A stretch of 64,000 bases of DNA from GCA-003244245 sp035606945. Its GTDB lineage: Bacteria > Actinomycetota > Actinomycetes > Mycobacteriales > Pseudonocardiaceae. Positions within the stretch are counted from its first letter, which is position 1; every line of letters begins with the position of its first letter. The notes under the pieces are model-generated. The model made no database searches. It was not told the DNA's origin and saw only the letters and a list, made by a program, of their open reading frames with translations. Location: positions 71,379 to 135,378 of the forward strand of contig DATNDR010000132.1 in the NCBI GenBank assembly GCA_035606945.1, given 5' to 3'. The position numbers were made by a program, and so were the translations under genes. Positions 53,468 to 62,306 of this stretch are shown here, piece after piece.

Positions 53468-53514
53468 GGGCTATCCATTACAACCCGATCATGTCCGGCA
53501 CTCTGATCGGCTGC
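53468..53514 (+). pseudogene. Second resolvase upstream element and start, truncated
   Basis: The block GGGCTATCCATTACA, CCCGATCATGTC and the start MSGTLIG match 33966-34008. Similarity to resolvase ends after seven codons. It marks a second insertion or deletion of the same recombinase family. Confidence 0.7.
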
Positions 53515-53587
53515 ACGCCATGGGTGCTTGGCGCCGTCCTCGGGGGTAAGGAGTCGCGCCGAGCGAGACGCCGGAGTTGCCGCGCCC

Positions 53588-54565
53588 CTAAGCCTCCGTG
53601 AGGTCCCGGGCATAGTGACCGAAGGTCCCGAGCGTTTCGGCCAACCGCCCGATCACACGCCGCGCTACGGTGTTGGGGCGCTGCTGCATCTCTAGGTGCG
53701 ACGCCGTGGTGACCTCGCGGTACGTGTTCTCGTCGTAAGCGGGGGCGTTGAACATCCCGAGGTTGTTCGCGTGGGCGAAGGAGCTGCGGCCGCGCAGCCG
53801 GTCACAATGGATTCCCAGCATCCAAGTACCTCGCCAACCTGTACGTTCCCCGACCGCCACGGCCCAGTCAACCAGCCGCCGGGTGTAGGCCACCGCCAGG
53901 CTGTCAAGGATGAATTCGGCGGTCTCCGCAGGGGTCCGGCCGAGGCTCATCGTTCCCCGGCCGACGAACAGCCGGATGCCGCCGTCGTCGCGCAGCTCGA
54001 TGTCGAGCAGGGTGCCGTCGTCGTTGTCGCCGCCGTTCGAGTTTGGCAGTACCGTCCGGCCTCGACCAGACAAACCGTGCGAGCTAAGGCCGAGGCCGTT
54101 GGCCCGGTTCGACTGCGAGGCGGCATCCCTCGGATCAGGACGCAGGCCGCCCCGGATGGCCTGGCTCTGGAACTGCGGCTCCGTGTCCCACATGAGTCTG
54201 GTCGCGGTGTGCCGGTCTCCGCGGGTGATGGAGCGCGCCAACCCTGACGGCGCGCCGATCGGCTGCGCAACGAAGTAGAGGTGCCCGAGCCTCCGGTCCA
54301 GAGCTGGCACGGGCTCACGCTCGATTTCGGTGTCGAGGAGACGTCCCACCTGCTCCTCGACTGACTCCCGGCGGGCGTGCAGCTGCAGGACTTCGCCGTC
54401 CTGAAGGACGCGGCGCGTCCGCTCGGCCCGGGCGTAGTAGCGCCCGTCCACCATATGGGGCGCGACGGGGGACGGCGGGATGTGCGCCAGCACGTAGCCG
54501 AGGGCCGGGTCTTTCTCGCTGGGGATCTCTTCCGACACGACGGTCAGCGGCGGATCGACAAGCAT
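53588..54565 (-). CDS. C-terminal part of AlbA_2-domain (Schlafen-like) protein
   Basis: A 325-residue frame that continues the AlbA_2 domain of the neighbouring gene. Its first residues LVDPPLTVVSEEIPSEKDPA and the block HMVDGRYYARAERTRRVL are the usual second half of that domain. The remaining 220 residues are unassigned. It overlaps the upstream frame by 22 bases. Either a one-base shift split one gene, or the two parts are made separately by coupling at the internal ATG. Confidence 0.65.
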   Translation of the reverse strand: MLVDPPLTVVSEEIPSEKDPALGYVLAHIPPSPVAPHMVDGRYYARAERTRRVLQDGEVLQLHARRESVEEQVGRLLDTEIEREPVPALDRRLGHLYFVAQPIGAPSGLARSITRGDRHTATRLMWDTEPQFQSQAIRGGLRPDPRDAASQSNRANGLGLSSHGLSGRGRTVLPNSNGGDNDDGTLLDIELRDDGGIRLFVGRGTMSLGRTPAETAEFILDSLAVAYTRRLVDWAVAVGERTGWRGTWMLGIHCDRLRGRSSFAHANNLGMFNAPAYDENTYREVTTASHLEMQQRPNTVARRVIGRLAETLGTFGHYARDLTEA

Positions 54566-54864
54566 CTCGCAATGTTGTCGATCTTCTCGACCAGTCCGTT
54601 TAGCGGCTGTGGGTCGAGGTACATGGCGTGCGACTCCTTGTCCTCGCCGACGCCAAACAGCAGCGCACCCCCGTCAATCGCGTAGCTGGCGAGGTCTCGC
54701 GCCGTCTCCCTCCGCTCGCTCTGAGTGCCGCCGGTCTTGCGCTTGGCATCGATGTAGTGGGACTCCTTGATCAGGCCGGAGTCCACTGCCACGCGAATGT
54801 CGTCCTCGGTCTCTGGTGCCCAGCGGGGCTGCCGCGGACCCAGGTTTGCTTCCAATTTGATCAC
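54544..54864 (-). CDS. N-terminal part of AlbA_2-domain (Schlafen-like) protein
   Basis: A 106-residue frame with the AlbA_2 opening: ESHYIDAKRKTGGTQSERRE, then LASYAIDGGALLFGVGEDKE. This putative DNA-binding domain occurs in regulators and in defence-linked Schlafen-type proteins. It normally continues into the sequence found in the following frame, so the gene is probably split. The stretch before ATG 54864 has AAGGAGTGA-like bases. Confidence 0.65.
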   Translation of the reverse strand: MIKLEANLGPRQPRWAPETEDDIRVAVDSGLIKESHYIDAKRKTGGTQSERRETARDLASYAIDGGALLFGVGEDKESHAMYLDPQPLNGLVEKIDNIARCLSIRR

Positions 54865-54963
54865 TCCTTGTAGTCAAACTTGCCGAGAAGTCTCCCAATT
54901 GAGTGAGACAAAACCGGGATAGGACACGCCGGACCGCGTCCCACGGTGCGCCAAGACGTCGTG

Positions 54964-55230
54964 CTAATGGGACGAACGGCCGTTCGAAGGCGACCCCCGT
55001 CCGGTCGCGGCGCCGATCAGCTCGACGAGGCGCTGGCGGTCTGCCTGTCGGAGGGCCCACTTGGCGATGTCCCGCCGCGGCACGCCGCAGATGGCGAGGA
55101 ACCCCGCCATTCCCAGCAGATACAGGAGGTACACGCCGAGCAGTGCCGCCAGGACTCCGACCGAGGTCCACGTCAGGCTAGGGATGGACAACACCACCGA
55201 CTCCCGTCGCCGATCGGGCATCCAGGCCAA
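54964..55230 (-). CDS. Small membrane protein
   Basis: An 88-residue protein with one long hydrophobic segment (about 30-50, GVLAALLGVYLLYLLGMAGF) and a basic, helical C-terminal half (DIAKWALRQADRQRLVELIG). No family is recognised. It lies 100 bases upstream of the AlbA_2 genes in the same direction and could be their partner. Confidence 0.6.
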   Translation of the reverse strand: MAWMPDRRRESVVLSIPSLTWTSVGVLAALLGVYLLYLLGMAGFLAICGVPRRDIAKWALRQADRQRLVELIGAATGRGSPSNGRSSH

Positions 55231-55599
55231 TGCCCCGGCTGGGGGTAGGGTTCGTCCTCGGGTGGCTCGCTACAGGATGTCGTCAGGACCTGGCTGACGG
55301 CACGACGAGGCCAAGCACTCTAGAAGAGTGCCCAAACCATGCCTCGTGGCCGCGAACGAGGTTCGCAGCGTCCGGCCCGAGATCAGTGGAACCGCTTGGC
55401 GGTCCCGCGCACCGGGCGTGGTGCCTCCAGCCTATCAGGGCCTGCGTGTTACACATTCCCCTGCGGCGACGTACGTCGGCGCGCCGGCCGGGGCAACGGT
55501 GCCGGTGCCGCGCTCGACTTCCTCGGCGGTGCCACGCACCGCCCCACCCTTCTCCCGACCCAGGTGTCCTCGCCCGTTGCTCCGGGAGCTCCTGCGGCA

Positions 55600-56152
55600 T
55601 CCCGGTGAGCGTGATCGGTTCGTTGGCGGCGAACAACGGGACTCCGGCGCGTTCCAAGGCGCGTTCGATGGACAGGCCCTCGAAGGTGCGGCGGGCTGCG
55701 CGGGACACGCTTTCGCAGATCACCACGTCGAATCGGCGGCCGGGATGCCCGGCTTCATCGAGCAACTCGGGGATGCCGCCGTCACGCGAGATCGGGATGT
55801 CGTAGCGGTCGTAATCGGTGCGTCGTCCCCGCGCGTCCAGGTCCAGCCGCCCGGATTCCACATCGTAGAAATGCGCGACGATGACCCAGGACTCCGGGAT
55901 GGCCGCCCTGCTGTTGCCCACTTGCCGCAGGATCGACTGGCGCGGGTCTTGTTGGTCGTCGGTGGACGTGCGCCCCAAAAACGCCACCCGGACCTCATCA
56001 CGCAGCAAGGCCAGCGGAGCACCCAACGGGGACACTGCGTAATCCGACAACCCCGACGGCCCCGAGACGGACACGGTGGCCGCAAGCGACACCGCGCGAT
56101 CTGCTGTTCCCGTCGGAGGCGGATCGGCCGCTGATTTATCCAGTGGATTCAT
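55600..56152 (-). pseudogene. Truncated second copy of the large serine recombinase
   Basis: From ATG 56152 the frame matches the recombinase at 35687-37711 almost residue for residue, including AFLGRTSTDDQQDPRQS, but only through ANEPITLTG. Similarity stops at about 55600. The rest of the recombinase domain, zinc ribbon and coiled coil are absent, so it cannot be a functional integrase. A short unrelated reading frame continues to 55283. Confidence 0.88.
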
Positions 56153-56256
56153 GCCGCGTCCTTGTCCTGGGGTAAATCGTGCTGGACCCACACTTGCCCG
56201 GGGGCGGTCTGGGCGAGCACGCCGCAGGAGGCACTGACTTTGGCAGCATCAATGGT

Positions 56257-57438
56257 TTAAAACGTTCTCTGTGAATCCGAGGCATCAGTCAACGACGGGA
56301 GTAGCTGATGGCTAAGTGGTGCTGCTATGGCTGGGTCAGTGGTTCCGGCCGTGAATCCGGCGTGGCAAAAGTGTCGTAGTTGCCACGACAGTTTTTCCGC
56401 GTTGGGCAGATCTGATGTGTGAGTGAGGCCGCCCACCGCCATTGTTGCCATGGCGTTTTCGCTAAGGGATCGTTGGCTTGTTAGCCTACGGTTGCCTTGT
56501 CCTGTGATGAATCCGTGAAATCGTTTTGCGGTACAGCCCATGGCATAGGTGGTGATCCATAGTTGCCACAGCGTTTGTTCGCCCAGTTTCGCTGCGGCCT
56601 GCCGGGTTTCGTGATCGAGTAGGGACGGCACGCTGGAAAATTCGGCATGAACTCGGTGCATTGGCACGTCTAGTGAAGTCAGATAGCTCTCCGCGTCCAT
56701 GCGGATGCGTTGGATGCGGTTGTTCGGGGATGGATTGGGCAACGAGCATAGCGCTTGCCCACTGGAGAAGTAGGGGATCGCGCTGAACGTCAGCGGTGGG
56801 TCAGCACCTTTATCGGGTGACCGTTGCTGCCGGTCCCCAAGGAAGCAGGCGGCCTTGCGGGCACCCTTGGGGTCGTGGCCGAGCAGGCTGGGCATGGGCG
56901 CGTGCTCGACCAAACAGGGAACAGACAGGTAGGTGGGTACACCCTTACTGGTCAGGAACAGCTGCATTACATTGTCGTCGCGTCTTGACTCGTGATGGTC
57001 GAAGAGACCGAATTCGGCAAAACCCAAGGCAACCCGGCGGGGCAGCACAAGCGCAAGACAGGGGGTCCATTCCGGTATCGCCTCCACCCAGGGGACGCCT
57101 AAAAGCGCGCCCAGTCGCACCGCCGCGCCATTGAGGCAAGACCAATGCGCGAAGTAGGCCAAAGCGGCTTCAGGGAACGCCACGACGTCCTGCAGAACGT
57201 GGTCGATTAAGCCGTTGGTGAGGAGAACGTCGTCTTGCATCACCAAGTGATGGGTGGCATCGCCGGCTGCTGCCCAGGCGTGGACCGCGGTGCGTAGGGA
57301 TTCAGGCGGTCCGTCTGGATCCGGATCGAGAACGATGTCAACCGGATGTGGCCGCAGGGCCGCGGCCAGTGTTTGCGCATGGTCTAGTCGTCGAGGATGC
57401 GTCATCACCACGACGCTGAGGCTGACCGTGCCGATCAT
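56257..57438 (-). CDS. Glycosyltransferase-like protein of the peptide-linked operon
   Basis: A 393-residue protein. The start SLSVVVMTHPRRLDHAQTLA and later HHLVMQDDVLLTNG give a GT-A fold pattern with a QDD metal-binding site, similar to the VEDD of its neighbours. The block ESRRDDNVMQLFL continues the fold. The C-terminal 200 residues are unassigned. It is the third gene of a glycosyltransferase operon. Donor and acceptor are unknown. Confidence 0.65.
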   Translation of the reverse strand: MIGTVSLSVVVMTHPRRLDHAQTLAAALRPHPVDIVLDPDPDGPPESLRTAVHAWAAAGDATHHLVMQDDVLLTNGLIDHVLQDVVAFPEAALAYFAHWSCLNGAAVRLGALLGVPWVEAIPEWTPCLALVLPRRVALGFAEFGLFDHHESRRDDNVMQLFLTSKGVPTYLSVPCLVEHAPMPSLLGHDPKGARKAACFLGDRQQRSPDKGADPPLTFSAIPYFSSGQALCSLPNPSPNNRIQRIRMDAESYLTSLDVPMHRVHAEFSSVPSLLDHETRQAAAKLGEQTLWQLWITTYAMGCTAKRFHGFITGQGNRRLTSQRSLSENAMATMAVGGLTHTSDLPNAEKLSWQLRHFCHAGFTAGTTDPAIAAPLSHQLLPSLTDASDSQRTF

Positions 57439-57459
57439 GGTGCTTCTTTTCTTTTTGTA

Positions 57460-58272
57460 CTAGCAGATGGTGTAGCGGTCGCGGAGGGCGCCATCCCAGC
57501 GGTTAGTCGCGATGAGGTGAGGCTGAGAAGCCAGTCGTGGCTCGACGATCAGGGCACGGTACACGCCTTGGGCGATCTGGCGACCTAAGTACTGATCGGA
57601 CGCGATGTATTCGGCGAGCCAGTCGTCGAATTCGGCTCCTCCGGGCGGGATGTCGGTCAAGATGCGCTCATAGGCGCTGCGGTTGACCGCAAGCGCGTGT
57701 TTGCAGGTCACGAAGCCCGAAGTGCGCAAACGCTTGCAGCCTGCCAGTGGCTGAGGCTCAGTCTCCGGGGCGCCTCCAAGGTAGAGCAGGTCCCAGGGGC
57801 GTCCAGCCAGCTCGCCCAACGCTTCGGCGAGGATCTGCTCGGTGGTGTCCAGCCAGACGGCGTCGTCTTCCACGATGAGGAAGTGGTCCAGGTTGCGGCG
57901 ACAGGCCTCGATGACCATCGCCCGAAACGACAGCGCACACCCGTGGTAGTGATTGGAGGGAGTAGGGATAGCTGGGAACCGTTCGACCAGCCAGCCGATT
58001 CCTAGTTGAGCGAAGCGATTCCGAGACACTTGCCAACGATCCGGGCGCTGGTCAAGGTTGAGGCAAAACACCGCGTCAAAAAAGGCAAACGGGCTGGCTG
58101 CCTCTCGCCGAGCACGCGCAATGATCTGGTCGGCGATCTTAGGCTGCAACTGCGCACCGATCACCGAACGCAGACACTCGACAGCCTCGCGTGTGCTCCA
58201 CCCCATCTCCTGCCAACCAAGCACGTGGTTGCGGATGCGGTTGGCCCAGTCCTCAGCGCTAAGCATGCTCAT
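57460..58272 (-). CDS. Glycosyltransferase family 25 protein
   Basis: A 270-residue protein. The GT25 core starts at FFDAVFCLNLDQRPDRW, with LVERFPAIPTP and the metal site FLIVEDDAVW, then WDLLYLGGAPE and the donor-region HALAVNRSAYERIL. It matches the C-terminal half of the next gene upstream over its length, so the two arose by duplication. It starts three bases after that gene's stop. Confidence 0.85.
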   Translation of the reverse strand: MSMLSAEDWANRIRNHVLGWQEMGWSTREAVECLRSVIGAQLQPKIADQIIARARREAASPFAFFDAVFCLNLDQRPDRWQVSRNRFAQLGIGWLVERFPAIPTPSNHYHGCALSFRAMVIEACRRNLDHFLIVEDDAVWLDTTEQILAEALGELAGRPWDLLYLGGAPETEPQPLAGCKRLRTSGFVTCKHALAVNRSAYERILTDIPPGGAEFDDWLAEYIASDQYLGRQIAQGVYRALIVEPRLASQPHLIATNRWDGALRDRYTIC

Positions 58273-58275
58273 CAG

Positions 58276-59859
58276 TCAGCGGATGGTGTAGCGGTCCTCG
58301 TGTGCCGCATCGAGGTAGCCTTTGGCGATTAGATCGGGTTGTGTGGCGATTCGCGGATCCACAACGAACGCCCGGTAGGTCCCATCGGCGACCCGGCGCG
58401 GGAGATATTCGTCAATGGCGATATACTCGTCTAGCCAGTCGTCGAATTCGGCTCCATCCGGCGGTACTTCCTCCAAGATGCACTCGTAGGCGGTGTGGTG
58501 TACGGCCACCGCGTGGGTGCACTGGAGCCGGTAAGGTGTCCGCAGCGTGGTGCAACCCGGCACCGGAAGCGGCTCCTCTCGAACACCGCCCCCGAGATAC
58601 AGCAAATCCCACGGGCGGTCGTTGAGTTCGGCTAACGCCTGCGCGAGCACGTGCTTGGTGGTGTCCGTTTCCATCCAGATGACGTCATCTTCGACAATGA
58701 GAACGGACTCCAGGTCGCGGCGCTGGGCCTCGGCGACCATGGCACGGAAGGACAGGGCACACCCATGGTGGTGGTTGCGGGGGGTCAGGATGGCCGGGAA
58801 CCGCTCGACTAGCCAGTCAATGCCCAGGCGAGCAAAACGGTCACGCGACGCGCGCCAACGATCCGGCCGATCATCAAGATTGAGGCAAAACACCGCGTCA
58901 AAGAAAACAAAAGGGTTGATTACCTCCTCCTGAGCACGTGTCGTAATGTCCTCAGCGGCCTTAACAGTCCACCCGTCGCCGATCTGCGAGCGGAAATGGT
59001 CGACCATCTCATACTCGTTCCACCCCAGCTCCCGCCACCCAAGTAGATGATTACGGACCCGGTCATTCCAGCGGGTCGGGTAGGGCGGCCCGGATGGCCG
59101 ATCGAACCGATACACCCAACGCAAGGCAGGCAAGCACAGCACACGGCCCCCGGCCCTGCGGATCTTCTCGTGCAGGTAGCCCTCCTCACTACCCTGGCCA
59201 CGAAAACGCTGATTGAGCCCCGGCCACTTCTTTTGCCGACACGCAAAAACGCCAAGCCCCTGCATGTTGATTTCGAAGGGCTCCCCCTGCGGGTCCAACC
59301 CACGGGCATCGCTAGCCCACACCCCAAACGTGCCATCCCTCCACACTGGCTCTTGGTGTGTGGCCATCCGATTATCGAGCGCGTCGTGGAGCATCGGCCC
59401 CTGGACAAGATCCCCGGTACCCGGCCGGGCCGCAAAACAATCCAGTAGAGCGCTCAACGCGCCCGGCGCGAACATCACGTGGGAATCCACACACAACACG
59501 ATTTCAGAGTTGGCTTCCCGAAAGACCACATCCCGCACGGCAGCGCCACGATAGCCACGAAAAGGCACGTACCGATAGTAAGGGATACTGTTTTCCAGCG
59601 CTTTCAGCGCGGCCGCATGTCGGCCCTCGGGATGATTGTCCACGACGACGAACGCCACCCGGTCGACAACCTCTGAATGATACAACCGCACAGACTGGAC
59701 AGTGAAATATACTCCGTCGAAGTCATCATAGCTCACCATGCCAACCGTGAGCTCACGAAATTCTCCGGGCGGGGTCGGTGGGGGAATGACACGAGAGGCC
59801 TCCTCAGCCTCCTCTAGGCGTTTCGCCAGATCACTGACCAACTCCAGCGGTTGCAGCAT
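58276..59859 (-). CDS. GT2-GT25 two-domain glycosyltransferase
   Basis: A 527-residue fusion. The N-terminal GT2-like domain (about 30-260) begins RELTVGMVSYDDFDGVYFTV. Its metal motif reads CVDSHVMF, a DxH form like that of polypeptide GalNAc transferases. The C-terminal domain (about 285-527) is GT25, with CLNLDDRPDRW and LIVEDDVIW. I choose ATG 59859 because a longer frame would start inside the IS element. It is the first gene of the operon, and one protein could add two different sugars. Confidence 0.85.
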   Translation of the reverse strand: MLQPLELVSDLAKRLEEAEEASRVIPPPTPPGEFRELTVGMVSYDDFDGVYFTVQSVRLYHSEVVDRVAFVVVDNHPEGRHAAALKALENSIPYYRYVPFRGYRGAAVRDVVFREANSEIVLCVDSHVMFAPGALSALLDCFAARPGTGDLVQGPMLHDALDNRMATHQEPVWRDGTFGVWASDARGLDPQGEPFEINMQGLGVFACRQKKWPGLNQRFRGQGSEEGYLHEKIRRAGGRVLCLPALRWVYRFDRPSGPPYPTRWNDRVRNHLLGWRELGWNEYEMVDHFRSQIGDGWTVKAAEDITTRAQEEVINPFVFFDAVFCLNLDDRPDRWRASRDRFARLGIDWLVERFPAILTPRNHHHGCALSFRAMVAEAQRRDLESVLIVEDDVIWMETDTTKHVLAQALAELNDRPWDLLYLGGGVREEPLPVPGCTTLRTPYRLQCTHAVAVHHTAYECILEEVPPDGAEFDDWLDEYIAIDEYLPRRVADGTYRAFVVDPRIATQPDLIAKGYLDAAHEDRYTIR

Positions 59860-59981
59860 GCGCTCCCCTAAGCGAGGTATCAAAGTACGGCAGCCATCGT
59901 AAACTATCGCTAGCAAATTCAGGCATCTCCCGCTGATCGACACGCCGGGAGCTTGTGACCACAAACGCAAGCCCTTGAAAG

Positions 59982-61616
59982 GTGTCCATTCACGGGTCAA
60001 GCTGTGATGTCACGCTGTTGAGACTGGGGGGAGCCATGGGTTCCCGGTGAGTGCGTTGTGGATGGCGTCGATGGCGCGAACGCCGTGATTGTGAGAGCTG
60101 ACTAGGTAGGAGCGGATGCGGCAGTATCCAGCGAGTGTGGTGAGTGTGTGCCAGTAGCCGGAGACGGCTTGATGGCGTTTGGGGCCTTTGAGGGCCTGCT
60201 CGCTGGCGTTGTTTGTCCAGGGCACGGCGAGGTTTCGGGTGAAGGTCCAGACCTGTTCGGCCTTGTTGTGGAGACGTGTGGCGAGGTTGTATCCGGGGTG
60301 GTTGCCCTTGGTCCAGTCGCGGTGGCGGTTGGTGGTGAGGCCCCACCTGACCGCGTTGTCGTAGCGTTGACGCAGGTCGGCCAGTAGTTGGGGGTCGAGT
60401 TGTTCGCGCCCGTCGGTAGTGGCTTTGGCGACGGCGGCGGCTGCCTCGCGCAGCACATCGATGATTTGCCCGGCCCATCGCTGCTGGGTGGGGTGCAGCT
60501 CAAGCACGCCTTTGGCGTGGCGGATCAGATGAGCCGCGCATTGCTGGACGCCAGCCAGTTGGGTGTCGAACTGGTACCAGCCGGCGTAGTCGTCGCGAAC
60601 TAGGTAGCCGGCATAGCCGTCGAGTACGCCCAGACCCGCGATGGAGCTCTTGGACCGGGAGCTGATCGGCGCGTACCAGACCAGCCGCGCATCAGGGGTG
60701 CGCACGGTGACTACGTGGGGCGATCCAGGCACCGGTTGGCCGTGGGCATCAGTGTCGTTGTGAACCACGTTCGTGGGGGTTTCATCCCCGCAGAGCACGT
60801 CCTCATCGCGCAGTGCTTGGGTCATCGCCTCATCGAACCCGGCCGCGGCCAGGCGCTGGGCGATGCGCTCGAGAGCGCGAGCGACGAAGCCGGTCGACAC
60901 CGGGGCACCCAGCAGCGCTGCCATCAGCATCGCGGTCCGCTCCAGGGGCACATTGCCCTCGCTGGCCAGCAGGATCGCCGCAGCGTTGACGTTCGGCCCG
61001 TACACCACGTTCCCCGCCATCCCGAACGGCGGCACCGCGGAGGTGATCTTCCCGCAGCAGCCGCACCGCCGCCGCGGCAGCAGGTAGTGCACCTTCTCCA
61101 GCGCAATCGGAGGCAGGTCCCATACCTGCGCCCAGCTCAGCCCCGCCTCCGCGGCATCAGCCAGGTCCGCACCGCACCCCGAGCAGTCGACCGGCGCGGG
61201 CAGTGTCTCGGTCCGATCCGGTGTCACCGTCGGAGCCAGCCCCGAGCCCTTGCGCCCCAGCTGCCCACCGGGCTTGCGATCAGCCGACCGCTCCCGCGAA
61301 GAGCGATCCGCCCGCCGCTTAGCTTTGGCCGCAATCGAATCCGTCGACGGAGGGATCGAGGAATTGGTCGAATCACGCCCCAGCCGAGCCTCCAGCTCAG
61401 CGATCCGTGCCTGAGCTCGTTCCAGCTCCGAGGCCAAACCCACCACCAGCCCCGCCAGCTCCTCATATGACGGCGTCGACGGCTCAGGCGTGGACACAAT
61501 CCCGATGATCGACGATCAAGCAACCACGATCGAGCTCGACACGCCGACACCGATCACCGACAGCCCAACCAACTTACCCGCGACAGCCCAGCTCAACGGG
61601 ACCCGTGAATGGACAC
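59982..61616 (-). mobile_element. IS66-family insertion sequence, 1635 bp
   Basis: The ends are 17-bp perfect inverted repeats, GTGTCCATTCACGGGTC at 59982-59998 and its complement at 61600-61616. Both sides carry the 8-bp direct repeat CTTGAAAG (59974-59981 and 61617-61624), the duplication length known for IS66. One transposase gene and no TnpA/TnpB accessory genes are present. The intact ends suggest recent insertion. Confidence 0.95.
60010..61497 (-). CDS. IS66-family transposase
   Basis: A 495-residue DDE transposase. It has an N-terminal coiled coil (ELERAQARIAELEARLG), a zinc-binding stretch (CSGCGADL, RRRCGCCGK), and the DDE residues in LCGDETPT, VRDDYAGW and NNASEQALKG. It is complete and inside perfect terminal repeats, so likely active. 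Confidence 0.96.
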   Translation of the reverse strand: MSTPEPSTPSYEELAGLVVGLASELERAQARIAELEARLGRDSTNSSIPPSTDSIAAKAKRRADRSSRERSADRKPGGQLGRKGSGLAPTVTPDRTETLPAPVDCSGCGADLADAAEAGLSWAQVWDLPPIALEKVHYLLPRRRCGCCGKITSAVPPFGMAGNVVYGPNVNAAAILLASEGNVPLERTAMLMAALLGAPVSTGFVARALERIAQRLAAAGFDEAMTQALRDEDVLCGDETPTNVVHNDTDAHGQPVPGSPHVVTVRTPDARLVWYAPISSRSKSSIAGLGVLDGYAGYLVRDDYAGWYQFDTQLAGVQQCAAHLIRHAKGVLELHPTQQRWAGQIIDVLREAAAAVAKATTDGREQLDPQLLADLRQRYDNAVRWGLTTNRHRDWTKGNHPGYNLATRLHNKAEQVWTFTRNLAVPWTNNASEQALKGPKRHQAVSGYWHTLTTLAGYCRIRSYLVSSHNHGVRAIDAIHNALTGNPWLPPVSTA

Positions 61617-61798
61617 CTTGAAAGGTGCGCACCGTTTTCTAATCACCGATGTTACCCCCCGGCTACTTGGCGTCCGGGTGGAATTGAAACTGGGGAAACA
61701 CCCATTTGCCCGATAACGGGCGTATCGCCAGCGGCGGTGGTCGCGCTGATGAGCCGACCGCTGGGGCGGGTCACTACTTCCGGTAGATCATCGAGGCT

Positions 61799-62194
61799 AT
61801 GCTCCCCCCTATGACAAGGGTCACCGAGGGGGAACTCACCACGCCAGCGCTGCGGTTCGAAGCGATGAGGGATATACAACTCATCGAAATCAAAGATGGT
61901 CTCGTGGTCTACCAGCAGGAACCCCAGCGGATCCATCGCCTCAACCGCACCGCCGCGGTCATCTACCTGCTGTGCGACGGATCCCGCGTCGTCGAAGAAA
62001 TCGCCGACGAAGTCCAACTTGTCTTCAATACGGAAAATCGACCTCACCATGCCGTTATCAACTGCCTGCGTCAGCTGACTGAGATGGGGCTCATTCGCCC
62101 GGTCGACGGCGAGACCGACGTCGTGGACAACCGCCTCGCGACGACAACATCCCCCTTCGGTGACGCGTCAGAGAGCACCCAAGCTGACGACTAG
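61799..62194 (+). CDS. PqqD-like peptide-recognition protein
   Basis: A 131-residue protein. Residues 25-100 match the PqqD fold (DGLVVYQQEPQRIHRLNRTA, then YLLCDGSRVVEEIADEV and CLRQLTEMGLIRPVDG), a winged-helix domain that binds leader peptides of ribosomally made natural products. The C-terminal tail is acidic. The next gene encodes a small peptide that is a reasonable partner. ATG 61799 or 61811 may be the start. It is divergent from the glycosyltransferase operon. Confidence 0.85.
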   Translation: MLPPMTRVTEGELTTPALRFEAMRDIQLIEIKDGLVVYQQEPQRIHRLNRTAAVIYLLCDGSRVVEEIADEVQLVFNTENRPHHAVINCLRQLTEMGLIRPVDGETDVVDNRLATTTSPFGDASESTQADD

Positions 62195-62306
62195 CTTCCC
62201 ACGGGCGCTCACCAGGGCCCGGCAGCCACTGTTGATCTTTATCTCAATTCGATGTACACTGTGAGCAACGCCTACCTGCACCGACAGCAACCGGAAAGGG
62301 CCGGCC

